The notes under the pieces were generated by a model, which saw nothing but the letters and a program-made list of their open reading frames with translations, was not told the DNA's origin and did no database searches. This document shows, in pieces, positions 7,029-13,733 of a stretch of 19,072 bases of DNA. Each line of letters starts with the position of its first letter. Position 1 is the stretch's first letter. The DNA is from CAZYMF01 sp964648215 (GTDB lineage: Bacteria; Desulfobacterota; Binatia; HRBIN30; JACQVA1), in contig CAZYMF010000085.1 of the NCBI GenBank assembly GCA_964648215.1, positions 1-19,072 of the forward strand, given 5' to 3'. The translations under genes and the position numbers were made by a program.

Positions 7029-7211
7029 ATGAAACGACAAGTCCAGAGGTCAACGATGCTCGCATTGGTGCGGGCGGTCCAGGATTCCGCCAGGTCCGAC
7101 GACGAAGTCGTGGCCATCATCGCTCACATGCTCAGAACGCGCCGGGTGGTTCTGTGCGGCACCTTCGCCGGCCGCCGCATCACCACAGCCGCCCGCGCCT
7201 GCAACATCTGA
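7029..7211 (+). CDS. Small ORF 2 (60 aa), uncharacterised helical basic protein
   Basis: Encodes MKRQVQRSTMLALVRAVQDS, ARSDDEVVAIIAHMLRTRRV, then VLCGTFAGRRITTAARACNI. The first 40 residues look like two amphipathic helices around a turn (SARSDDE), followed by a small hydrophobic strand VVLCGTF and a basic end. The good ribosome site (AGGAGAGG), a normal-looking amino-acid mix and the tandem position after small ORF 1 support a real gene. No helix-turn-helix or known toxin/antitoxin signature is recognised. Function unknown. Confidence 0.5.
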   Translation: MKRQVQRSTMLALVRAVQDSARSDDEVVAIIAHMLRTRRVVLCGTFAGRRITTAARACNI

Positions 7212-7229
7212 CAAGCCCCGCCGTACGGG

Positions 7230-7254
7230 CAGGGTCGGATTCTTTCCGGCCCTG
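7230..7254 (+). terminator. Stem-loop after small ORF 2
   Basis: CAGGGTCGGA, loop TTCTT, TCCGGCCCTG: a 10-bp stem with one G-T wobble, 19 nt after the small ORF 2 stop. The sequence after it is pyrimidine-rich (TCCTCCCTCC) but has no run of T, so it is either a weak intrinsic terminator or an RNA-stabilising hairpin. Confidence 0.45.
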
Positions 7255-7284
7255 TCCTCCCTCCTAAAATCACCGTCCGTGCCG

Positions 7285-7300
7285 GCGAGGTGATCCTCGC
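7285..7300 (-). terminator. Stem-loop downstream of the ECHDC3-like gene
   Basis: GCGAGG, loop ATCA, CCTCGC on the minus strand, about 22 nt after the crotonase stop. A TTTT lies about 15 nt further on, which is not tight enough for a textbook terminator. Confidence 0.35.
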
Positions 7301-7321
7301 AACGACTTCCCGACCGCGCGC

Positions 7322-8098
7322 TCAGTGCCCTTTCCAGCACGGGGTGCGCTTCTGGACGAACGCGCTCATGCCCTCCTGAGCGTCCGCCGCGAGGGCGTTC
7401 ATGCTCATGATCTCCTTGGCGTAAGCATAGGCTTTGGGCTGATCGAGATCGATCTGGGTGTAGAAGGCCTGCTTGCCGATCGCCACTGTCAGCGAGCTGG
7501 CGGCGGCCACCTGCTCGGCCAGGGCACGTGTCTCCGCTTCCAAGCGCTCGGCGGGGACGACGCGGTTGACCAGGCCCCACTCGGCGGCCGTGTGCGCGTC
7601 GATCGGCACGCCTGTGAGCAGCATCTCGAGCGCCCGCTTGCGGCCGACGGCGCGCGAGAGCGCCACCATCGGCGTGGTGCAGAAGAGGCCGATCTTCACG
7701 CCGGGGGTGGCGAAGCGAGCCGCCTCGGCGGCCACCACGAGATCGCAGGTGGCCACGAGCTGGCAGCCGGCGGCCGTCGCGATGGCGTGCACCCGCGCGA
7801 TCACCGGCTGCGGGATCGACTGGACGGTCGTCATGAGATCGGTGCAGACATCGAAGATGTGGCGGTAGGCGTTGATGTCACGGTCGATCATCTCGGTCAT
7901 ATCGTGCCCGGCGCTGAACGCCGGGCCGTTGGCGGCCAGGATGATGGCCCGCGTCTCGCGCGACTGGCCGACGGCTTCGAGGCAGTCGATCAGCTCGTTC
8001 ATCAGCTCCACCGAGAGCGCGTTGCGCCGCTCGGGGCGGTTGAGGGTGATGGTGGCGATCGGACCGCCGAGGTCCGCGAGTAGATTCTTGTAACCCAT
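7322..8098 (-). CDS. Crotonase/enoyl-CoA hydratase-isomerase family protein, ECHDC3-like
   Basis: A 258-residue crotonase-fold protein. The oxyanion-hole segments are present: AFSAGHDMTEM (60-70) and TAAGCQLVATCDL (108-120). The two glutamates of classical enoyl-CoA hydratase are absent: Q113 is where the first is expected and G133 (FATPGVKIGLFCTTP) where the second is expected. The combination of AAGCQLVATCD, ATPGVKIGLFCTTP and the QEGMSAFVQKRTPCW ending is typical of the ECHDC3 branch, whose reaction is not settled. It should bind an acyl-CoA but probably does not hydrate enoyl-CoA in the classical way. ATG 8098 has a GGGAGG ribosome site; the open frame to 8833 is antisense-like and belongs to the helicase region. 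It follows the helicase stop by 26 nt and is probably cotranscribed. Confidence 0.88.
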   Translation of the reverse strand: MGYKNLLADLGGPIATITLNRPERRNALSVELMNELIDCLEAVGQSRETRAIILAANGPAFSAGHDMTEMIDRDINAYRHIFDVCTDLMTTVQSIPQPVIARVHAIATAAGCQLVATCDLVVAAEAARFATPGVKIGLFCTTPMVALSRAVGRKRALEMLLTGVPIDAHTAAEWGLVNRVVPAERLEAETRALAEQVAAASSLTVAIGKQAFYTQIDLDQPKAYAYAKEIMSMNALAADAQEGMSAFVQKRTPCWKGH

Positions 8099-8124
8099 GG
8101 AACACCTCCCTTGCGCTGCAGCCG

Positions 8125-10128
8125 TCACCCCTCCGCCACGTCGTCGACCAATGTGATCGGCCGCAGCAGCTCGCACGGAATATCCTCCACGAAACGCGAC
8201 GGCTTGCCCAGCACCATGCCGAGGGCGCGGTCGTAGATGTTGATCGGGTACGAGATGTAGAGATTCTGCTTGGCGCGCGTTGCCGCCACGTACATCAAGC
8301 GCCGCTCCTCCTCGACCTCGTCCTCGCCGTTGACGCTGTATGCGGAGGGAAAGCGACCTTCGACCGCCCACAGGATGAACACCGTGTGCCACTCGAGCCC
8401 CTTGGCCGAGTGGACGGTGGAGAGCGTCAGCAGGCCCTCGTCCTCCTCGCCGGCGGCGAGCACGTCGCCGACGCTGTCGGTGGGCGGCTCGAGCGCCATG
8501 TCGGTGAGCAGCGACTGCAGGCTGCGGTAGCGCAGGGCAATGGCGGCAAAGTGCTCGAGGTCCTTCTGCCGCTTGGGGTAATCCTCGCGGTGGATGCGCT
8601 TGAGGATGGGCTCGTAGTACTTCGTCACCTCGCCGAGCAGCTCGGCCGGCCTTCGCGTCCCATCGGCCAGCCGTCGCAGTAGACCGGCAAGCGCGCGCAG
8701 GTCGGTGGCGAAGCTGCGTTTGGAAAAGCTGTCGAGCTGCGCCGCCGGATCGGTGCCGGCGAAGATCCAGCCGATCAGGTCCTCGGCCGTGCGCGGCCCC
8801 ACGCCCTCGAGCAGTAGCAGCACGCGGTGCCACGAGACCGCGTCGCGCGGGTTGGCCACCACGCGCAGGAAGGCGAGCACGTCCTTGATGTGCGCCGTCT
8901 CGATGAACTTGAAGCCGCCGCGCTTGACGAACGGGATCTTGGCACGGGTGAGCTCGATCTCCAGATCGAAGGAATGGAAGCTGGAGCGGAACAGCACCGC
9001 GATCTCCGGCAGCGGCACCCCCTCCTCGCGCAGCTCGAGTACCCGCTGACAGACGAAGCGCGACTGGAACCGCTCGCTCTCGGCCACCACCAGCAGTGGC
9101 GTGTCGCCATCGGCCTTGGCGGTGAACAGCTCCTTGGCATAGCCCTCGCGTGCCCGGCTGATGATGACGTTGGCGACGTCGAGGATCGGCTGCGTGCTGC
9201 GGTAGTTCTCCTCCAGCTTGATCACCCGCGCCGAGGGGAAACCCCGCGGGAAGTCCATGATGTTGCGAAAGTCGGCGCCGCGGAACGAGTAGATGCTCTG
9301 GGCGTCGTCCCCCACCACCATGACGTTGTCGTGCGTCGCCGCCAGCAGCCGCACGATCTCCGCCTGCAACGCGTTGGTGTCCTGGTACTCGTCGACCATG
9401 ATGAAGCGGTACTGCTCGGAGAGACGGTGGCGAACCTTCTCGTGGGTCGCCAGCAGCTCGCGCAGCTTCACCAGCAGATCGTCGTAGTCGAGCAGGTGGC
9501 GCTCGTGCTTGTAGGCCGTGTAGCGCGCCTGCAGCTCGAGCAGATCGGGAAGGAAGTCGAGCAGGTGCGGGTACTCGGTCTCGACGAGCTCGGGCAAGGG
9601 CCGCGACTTGTTCACGGCCATGCTGAACATCTCCGCGATCACCTGCTTGCGCGGAAAGCGCATCTCCTTCTTGTCGAGCCCGAGCTGGGCACGCAGCAGG
9701 TTGACGACGTCCTCCGAGTCGCCGCGGTCGAGGATGGTGAACCCGGCCGGAATCCCGAGCGCCATCCCCTGGCGGCGCAGCACGGTGTTGGCAAAGGAGT
9801 GGAAGGTGCCGCCGGCGACGCGCTCGCAGCGGCCGTCGAGCAGCTGGCTGGCGCGCCGCAGCATCTCGGCGGCGGCGCGCCGGGTGAAGGTGAGCAGCAG
9901 GATGTGGGCGGGATCGACGCCCGACTCCACCAGGCGGGCGACGCGGAAGACCAGGGCGCGCGTCTTGCCCGTGCCGGCGCCGGCGATGACCAGCAACGGC
10001 CCGTTCAACGACGTCGCCGCGTCGTACTGCGCCGGGTTGAGCTCCTGCGCGTAGTTGATCCGAAACGCCGGCTCCCGTGGCGGCACCAGCGAACGCCGCA
10101 GCGTGTACTTGTCGGACTCAAGCGGCAT
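8125..10128 (-). CDS. UvrD/Rep/PcrA-family superfamily 1A DNA helicase
   Basis: A 667-residue 3'-5' DNA helicase, near the length of Rep and UvrD. Motifs in order: Q-motif-like LNPAQYDAA (30-38), Walker A AGAGTGKT (49-56), Ia LLLTFTRRAAAEM (77-89), Ib GGTFHSFA (106-113), II VDEYQDTN (245-252), III GDDAQSIYSFRGA (273-285), IV LEENYRST (305-312), V LSTVHSAKGLEW (569-580) and VI RRLMYVAATRAKQ (about 609-621). All are intact. It would unwind DNA in repair or restart stalled replication. The start at ATG 10128 overlaps the last 11 nt of the Fe-S gene, suggesting coupling, though the ribosome site is weak; extension to 10320 would translate the antisense of the REP element. Whether it is Rep-like or UvrD-like needs a phylogeny. 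Confidence 0.93.
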   Translation of the reverse strand: MPLESDKYTLRRSLVPPREPAFRINYAQELNPAQYDAATSLNGPLLVIAGAGTGKTRALVFRVARLVESGVDPAHILLLTFTRRAAAEMLRRASQLLDGRCERVAGGTFHSFANTVLRRQGMALGIPAGFTILDRGDSEDVVNLLRAQLGLDKKEMRFPRKQVIAEMFSMAVNKSRPLPELVETEYPHLLDFLPDLLELQARYTAYKHERHLLDYDDLLVKLRELLATHEKVRHRLSEQYRFIMVDEYQDTNALQAEIVRLLAATHDNVMVVGDDAQSIYSFRGADFRNIMDFPRGFPSARVIKLEENYRSTQPILDVANVIISRAREGYAKELFTAKADGDTPLLVVAESERFQSRFVCQRVLELREEGVPLPEIAVLFRSSFHSFDLEIELTRAKIPFVKRGGFKFIETAHIKDVLAFLRVVANPRDAVSWHRVLLLLEGVGPRTAEDLIGWIFAGTDPAAQLDSFSKRSFATDLRALAGLLRRLADGTRRPAELLGEVTKYYEPILKRIHREDYPKRQKDLEHFAAIALRYRSLQSLLTDMALEPPTDSVGDVLAAGEEDEGLLTLSTVHSAKGLEWHTVFILWAVEGRFPSAYSVNGEDEVEEERRLMYVAATRAKQNLYISYPINIYDRALGMVLGKPSRFVEDIPCELLRPITLVDDVAEG

Positions 10129-11005
10129 AACGAGCCCGCATGCTCTCGAGTGCCCGGCGCTGGTGGTAGGCCAAGGCGTCGGCCGGATAGCGATGGTCGC
10201 GGCCGTAGACGCAGCGCCAGCGCGCATCGCAGCGTAGGTCGCAGCTCTGCCTCTCCTCCCCTTCTCCTTCTTCTCCGGTCCCCTCTCCCGCTGGGAGAGG
10301 GTCAGGGTGAGGGGAATCAAGCAGCGGCTCGTCGTTTCCTTCCCTCACCCTGACCCTCTCCCCGAGGGAGAGGGAACCCACTCTCGAAAGGTCGTGCTCT
10401 CGACCCCCCACCCGATAGGCCGCGCACGCCGGCACGTCCCAGCCTCGCTCGCTCACCGCCCCCGCCGGGCAGGCGGCAATGCACGGCTTGTCGATGCAGC
10501 CACCGCACGGATCGAACGGAGTCACCGGCGTCGACTCGATCTCGCTGTCGAGCAGCACCGCCGCGCGCAGCGCGATCCACGGGCCGAACTCGGGGTGAAC
10601 CAGAACGCCGAGCAGGCTGCGAGCACCGAAGCCCGCCAGAGCCCCGAGGTGCAGGAAAGACACCGGCTCGCGCTCGAACTCGAACGGATAGAGGACGCGG
10701 CCGGCCAGGCTCTCTCGCTCCAGCACCGGCACCACCCCTCGCTCGACCACCGTCGTCGTGTAGCGGTCGAGAGGATGGGGTTCCCGGGGGACGAACTCCG
10801 GGTGCTTCTCGCCGTACACGCGAAACCCGTCCCAGAACGCGCGCCCGCCGTTGCCGATCACCACCAGCGACTTTGCGCCCGGGTGCCGTTTGCTAAGATG
10901 AAAGCGTTCGGGTACCTCGCGGTCGTAACGCGCCACCGGCAGGGCGGCAACGAGATTCAAGCCCGCGGGGGCCAACGCAGCACGTAGGGCGTCGACGAGA
11001 GGCAT
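10118..11005 (-). CDS. QueG-like 4Fe-4S iron-sulfur protein with an in-frame REPIN-like insertion
   Basis: A 295-residue protein resembling the epoxyqueuosine reductase (QueG) group. The N-terminal domain has GAKSLVVIGNGGRAFWDGF (43-61). The Fe-S part has C167-x2-C170-x4-C175-x3-C179-P, then C194 and a second group C255, C259, C265 (SCDLRCDARWRC), ending in YGRDHRYPADALAYHQRRA. This matches the order of two [4Fe-4S] clusters in QueG-like proteins. Residues about 211-250 are unlike the rest: they are encoded by an inverted REP pair and a polypyrimidine tract, giving SLSLGERVRVREG and PHPDPLPAGEG followed by Glu/Gly repeats, between cluster ligands. Whether it truly reduces epoxyqueuosine or acts on another substrate is unknown; no queuosine gene is adjacent. 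The start is ATG 11005; the ribosome site is weak. First gene of a three-gene minus-strand unit. Confidence 0.75.
   Translation of the reverse strand: MPLVDALRAALAPAGLNLVAALPVARYDREVPERFHLSKRHPGAKSLVVIGNGGRAFWDGFRVYGEKHPEFVPREPHPLDRYTTTVVERGVVPVLERESLAGRVLYPFEFEREPVSFLHLGALAGFGARSLLGVLVHPEFGPWIALRAAVLLDSEIESTPVTPFDPCGGCIDKPCIAACPAGAVSERGWDVPACAAYRVGGREHDLSRVGSLSLGERVRVREGNDEPLLDSPHPDPLPAGEGTGEEGEGEERQSCDLRCDARWRCVYGRDHRYPADALAYHQRRALESMRARYAA
10280..10375. repeat. REPIN-like pair of inverted REP palindromes inside a coding sequence
   Basis: Two copies of a REP-type unit in opposite orientation: 10280-10315 and 10341-10375. Each has a perfect 9-bp stem CCCTCTCCC/GGGAGAGGG with a 3-nt loop (GCT or CGA) plus the arm TCAGGGTGAGGG. 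After reversing copy 2, the two share 29 of 33 aligned bases, all differences being at the loop. They are separated by about 25 nt. The pair is read through in frame by the QueG-like gene. Units of this kind are normally intergenic and are mobilised by RAYT transposases; none is in this window. Confidence 0.8.
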
Positions 11006-11079
11006 GGAGACACTGGACTATACCAACGCTCAGACGGCGGCAAAAGTGGCTCGCCGAGGCCGTCGAGGCTAAGCCGAGC

Positions 11080-11298
11080 ATGCGGCAAGTGCTCGATCTA
11101 CGCGGCGTGCGCTGCCCGCTGAGCTGGGCCAAGGCGAAGGTGCATCTCGCCGCCCTCCCCGCCGGCGGTGCGCTCGAGCTCATCCTCGACGACGAGAAGG
11201 GCGCTCGCGACATCCCCCGCGCCGCCGAGGCCGAAGGCTACGCCGTCGACCCGGTCGAGCACGAGCCGCCGCTCTGGCGGCTGGTCATCTACCGCTGA
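11080..11298 (+). CDS. TusA/SirA-family sulfur-carrier-like protein
   Basis: A 72-residue single-domain protein with the TusA pattern: LDLRGVRCPLSWAKAKVHL (5-23), an acidic middle EGDD-like segment (LELILDDEKGARDIPRAAEA) and a closing strand WRLVIYR. The active-site cysteine is C12. The usual CPxP motif reads CPLS, so the second proline is lost. TusA proteins relay persulfide sulfur to tRNA thiolation, molybdopterin or Fe-S pathways; which applies here is not visible. Its start lies 74 nt from the divergent QueG-like gene, so the two may share a control region, but no sulfurtransferase partner is adjacent. The ribosome site before ATG 11080 is poor. Confidence 0.8.
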   Translation: MRQVLDLRGVRCPLSWAKAKVHLAALPAGGALELILDDEKGARDIPRAAEAEGYAVDPVEHEPPLWRLVIYR

Positions 11299-11378
11299 AG
11301 CCACCCGGCGATCGGACACACCGTCTGGTTCCGGACGACTCCGACACAAGGCACTCGCCGACCTACGACTCCATCGGT

Positions 11379-12296
11379 TCAGCCGAAGATGACCCACGTC
11401 GGGCCGTCGAGCAGTTGGTTCGTCGCCTTGTTGCAGTTGAGCAGGCTCTTGCCGCTCACCTCGCAGACGGTGACCGAGGCTTCGGCGCGGTTGGGGATGT
11501 ACGCGACGTCGTTGCGAATCGTGATCCCGTACGGGTAGTTGAAGATCGTCGCGTCGCCTTGAGCGTCGCAGCCCGACAGACTCCCATCGCCTCCCACGTC
11601 GCACGCGACCACGCTGTTGCCGGAAGCGTCGGTCAGAAACGCCACGCCCTTGTACATGGTCATTCCGAGCAACGCCCGATCGATCGGGTTATAGGTCGAC
11701 GCGCAGTTATCCAGATTCGAGTTGCACGCAAGCACGACGCTGCCCGCGACATCCTGGGTCACGATGTATCCAACGCCCTGATCGAAGACCACATCCGTCG
11801 GCGACGTAGGAATGGATTTGGCGGCGATTGGCTCCAGGCTCGCCACGTTGTAGCTGACTACGGATTTCGCCGAATAGTCGGCGACGAACAGGGCGTCGTT
11901 GGCGAGCGCAAGACCCACGGGGAAATCACTGTCGCTGATGGCCAACCCGCAGGAGACGAGTTGGTTGCCGCTTCTGGTGCACTCTTCGATTCCATCTTCC
12001 ACGGAGATCAGAACGGACCGGCCGCTCATCACCATATCGATCGGCTGGCTGAAGGTGGACGCGGATGCCAGCTCGCAACTCGCAAAATCGACGATCCCAG
12101 CGGCGGTGAGCTGGCACACGTCGATCTGCCCGGAATTCTTGTTGGGAACGAACGCGACGCTCGCCGAGCCACCGCCACCGCAGCCGCAGAGCACTGTCAC
12201 AGCGAGAAGAAAGAGCAACTGGTGTCGGGGCGTCCGGTGTCTCGCTTCCTTCCGGACCGTCGCGCCGGAGGTATTGGCAATCACCTGTATAGTCAT
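11379..12296 (-). CDS. Putative lipoprotein with six propeller-like repeats and paired cysteines
   Basis: A 305-residue predicted lipoprotein. After a basic n-region and LLFLLAVTV core, the probable lipobox is L36-C37-G38-C39, followed by a Gly/Ser linker. The rest consists of about six units of roughly 42 residues, each with a strand such as VAFLTDASGNSVVACD or VAYIPNRAEASVTVCEV, as in YncE/NHL-type beta-propellers. Five units carry a nearby cysteine pair: 61/74, 106/116, 191/198, 232/243, 278/288. In the oxidising periplasm these could be hairpin disulfides. ATG 12296 lies 23 nt after the mlaC stop, so it may be the last gene of the mla unit. The DNA is visibly less GC-rich than mla. AGGGA directly abuts the ATG, so GTG 12284 is an alternative start. 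No catalytic motif seen. Confidence 0.75.
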   Translation of the reverse strand: MTIQVIANTSGATVRKEARHRTPRHQLLFLLAVTVLCGCGGGGSASVAFVPNKNSGQIDVCQLTAAGIVDFASCELASASTFSQPIDMVMSGRSVLISVEDGIEECTRSGNQLVSCGLAISDSDFPVGLALANDALFVADYSAKSVVSYNVASLEPIAAKSIPTSPTDVVFDQGVGYIVTQDVAGSVVLACNSNLDNCASTYNPIDRALLGMTMYKGVAFLTDASGNSVVACDVGGDGSLSGCDAQGDATIFNYPYGITIRNDVAYIPNRAEASVTVCEVSGKSLLNCNKATNQLLDGPTWVIFG

Positions 12297-12304
12297 TCCC
12301 TGAA

Positions 12305-12316
12305 CGTCAATTGACG
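12305..12316. promoter_or_regulatory. Perfect 12-bp palindrome in the mlaC-lipoprotein gap
   Basis: CGTCAATTGACG is fully self-complementary and fills half of the 23-nt gap just upstream of the lipoprotein start. It could be an operator or part of a promoter (it contains TTGACG on the minus strand), but no -10 element at the right distance is seen. Confidence 0.3.
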
Positions 12317-12319
12317 GGC

Positions 12320-12961
12320 CTATGACTTCATCGGCTCGCCCTTGGCGTTCTTCTCCCGCAGCATCTGGATCAGCTTCGCCGGGCCTTCGTTGCTGACGAT
12401 CTCCTGGAACTGCGAGCGGTAGTTGGCCACCAGGCTGACGCCCTCGATGATCACGTCGATCACCTTCCAGACGCCGTCTTCCTGGCGCAAGCGGTAGTCG
12501 ACGAGAATATCGGCGGCATTGGGACGGATGATCTTGGTCTTCACCGTCCAGTCGCCGCCGGGTTCCTTGCGGTCGCCGGTGATCTCGGCGCGCTCGTTGT
12601 TGTAGGTCTCGACGTTCCTGCCGTACGTCGTCGACAGGTTCTGCTTGAACTCCTGGACGAACTCGTTCTGCTGCTCGTGGCTGAGCCGGCGCCAGTTGCG
12701 CGCCAGCACTAGGCGCGACAGCGTGCGGAAATCGAAGCGGTCGTAGACAATGTCCTGGATCTTGGTCCGCTTCTGGTCCGCCGTCAGGCTCTTGTTGGCG
12801 AGCACGGCAAGGACGGCGTCCGTCGTCTGCTGCACCACGTCCCTCGGACCCTCGGCGGCACGCGCCGTGGTCGGGCCGGACAGTGCGAGGACGGGCGCCA
12901 GGAGGAGCGCCGCGATGACGGCCTTCGTTCGGGTGCGATGATTTCGTTGCATGGCGCTCAC
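12320..12961 (-). CDS. mlaC: MlaC periplasmic phospholipid-binding protein
   Basis: The periplasmic shuttle that carries phospholipids between the MlaFED complex and outer-membrane MlaA (Ttg2D/toluene-tolerance family). 213 residues from GTG 12961. The signal peptide has a basic n-region (RNHRTRTK), an AVIAALLLAPVLALSG core and a cut after ARA. The mature part has the family features: DRFDFRTLSRLVLARNWRRL, then EQQNEFVQEFKQNL, WTVKTKIIRPNAADILVDYR, and the end VWKVIDVIIEGVSLVANYRS then QFQEIV. The GTG overlaps the mlaA stop as GTGA and has GGGGAGAG about eight bases upstream; ATG 12952 is the alternative. Length is normal for the family. Confidence 0.92.
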   Translation of the reverse strand: MSAMQRNHRTRTKAVIAALLLAPVLALSGPTTARAAEGPRDVVQQTTDAVLAVLANKSLTADQKRTKIQDIVYDRFDFRTLSRLVLARNWRRLSHEQQNEFVQEFKQNLSTTYGRNVETYNNERAEITGDRKEPGGDWTVKTKIIRPNAADILVDYRLRQEDGVWKVIDVIIEGVSLVANYRSQFQEIVSNEGPAKLIQMLREKNAKGEPMKS

Positions 12962-13722
12962 GGCTCACTCTCCCCGTTGTCGTCCTGGATCGTGTAGAGG
13001 TCTTCCGATTCCTGCGCCGACACGCCGCTGCGGTCGGCGATCAAGGCCTTGCGGCGCTGGATGTACGCGTTGCGCACGGCCACGTAGTAGTCGAAGGATG
13101 CCGCCTTGAACTGCCGCACCTCCTGCAACAACGTCGCCCGCGTGTTGATGAGGTCGGTGCCGCGCGCCGCCACCAGGTACTCGAACTCGACGAAGAACGG
13201 ATACACCGTGCTGAAAGAGTCCGCCGCCAGGCCCACCGTGTCGCGCGGGTTGGACGGGCCGAGGAAAGGCAGCACCAGATACGGCCCTGTGCCGACGCCC
13301 CAGTAGCCGAGCGTCTGCCCGAAGTCCTCGTTGTGCTCCTCCAGGCCCCACCCGGAGGCCGGATCGAAGAACCCGGCCAGCCCGACGGTCGTATTGACGG
13401 CGAAGCGGCCCACGTCCGAGCCGGCCTGCTTGAACTTGCCCTGCAACAGGCCGTTGCCGGCCACGATCGGGAAGCGCAGATTGCCGAAGAAGTTCGACAG
13501 GCACTTCTCCACGCGCTTCGGCATGATCTTGTCCCACACCGTGGCCACCGGCACCAGGACATAGTCGTCGACCTGGTTGTTGAACCAGAAGATCTTGCGG
13601 TTCATCGGCTCCAGGGGGTCGTGTTTCGCGGCACCGGACGGCGCGGCCAGCACCGGCGACGCGCAGCAAAACCAGCCAACCAGAGCGACAGACGCCAGCG
13701 CCCGCCGGGTCAACGCCTTCAT
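12958..13722 (-). CDS. mlaA: MlaA/VacJ outer-membrane lipid-asymmetry protein
   Basis: Outer-membrane component that removes phospholipids from the outer leaflet and hands them to MlaC. 254 residues. The VacJ signature is clear: HDPLEPMNRKIFWFNNQVDD (34-53), GNLRFPIVAGNGLLQGKFKQ, RFAVNTTVGLAGFFDPAS, EDFGQTLGYWGVGTGPYLVL, PFLGPSNPRDTVGLAAD. The signal peptide (MKALTRRALASVALVGWFCC, then ASPVLA|AP) lacks a good lipobox: its two cysteines are preceded by F and C. MlaA is a lipoprotein in E. coli, so this one may be processed by signal peptidase I instead. ATG 13722 is preceded by GGGAGGAG. In E. coli mlaA is unlinked to mlaFEDCB; here it lies between mlaD and mlaC. Confidence 0.94.
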   Translation of the reverse strand: MKALTRRALASVALVGWFCCASPVLAAPSGAAKHDPLEPMNRKIFWFNNQVDDYVLVPVATVWDKIMPKRVEKCLSNFFGNLRFPIVAGNGLLQGKFKQAGSDVGRFAVNTTVGLAGFFDPASGWGLEEHNEDFGQTLGYWGVGTGPYLVLPFLGPSNPRDTVGLAADSFSTVYPFFVEFEYLVAARGTDLINTRATLLQEVRQFKAASFDYYVAVRNAYIQRRKALIADRSGVSAQESEDLYTIQDDNGESEP

Positions 13723-13733
13723 GCACTCCTCCC

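Noticed and set aside
8099..8833. N-terminal extension of the crotonase frame
   Set aside because: It runs through the helicase gene in another frame and gives low-complexity Arg/Ala protein; ATG 8098 has a good ribosome site and the family begins there.
8827..10353. Plus-strand open frame of 508 codons
   Set aside because: Antisense of the UvrD-type helicase, whose motifs are all intact on the minus strand.
11004..11072. Short plus-strand ORF (about 22 codons) upstream of the TusA-like gene
   Set aside because: No ribosome site and no reason to be translated; it overlaps the start of the divergent Fe-S gene.
11415..12314. Plus-strand open frame of 299 codons opposite the lipoprotein
   Set aside because: No ribosome site or motif; the minus frame has a lipoprotein signal and clear repeats.
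12965..13726. Second long minus frame overlapping mlaA
   Set aside because: Shifted-phase shadow; the VacJ signature lies in the other frame.
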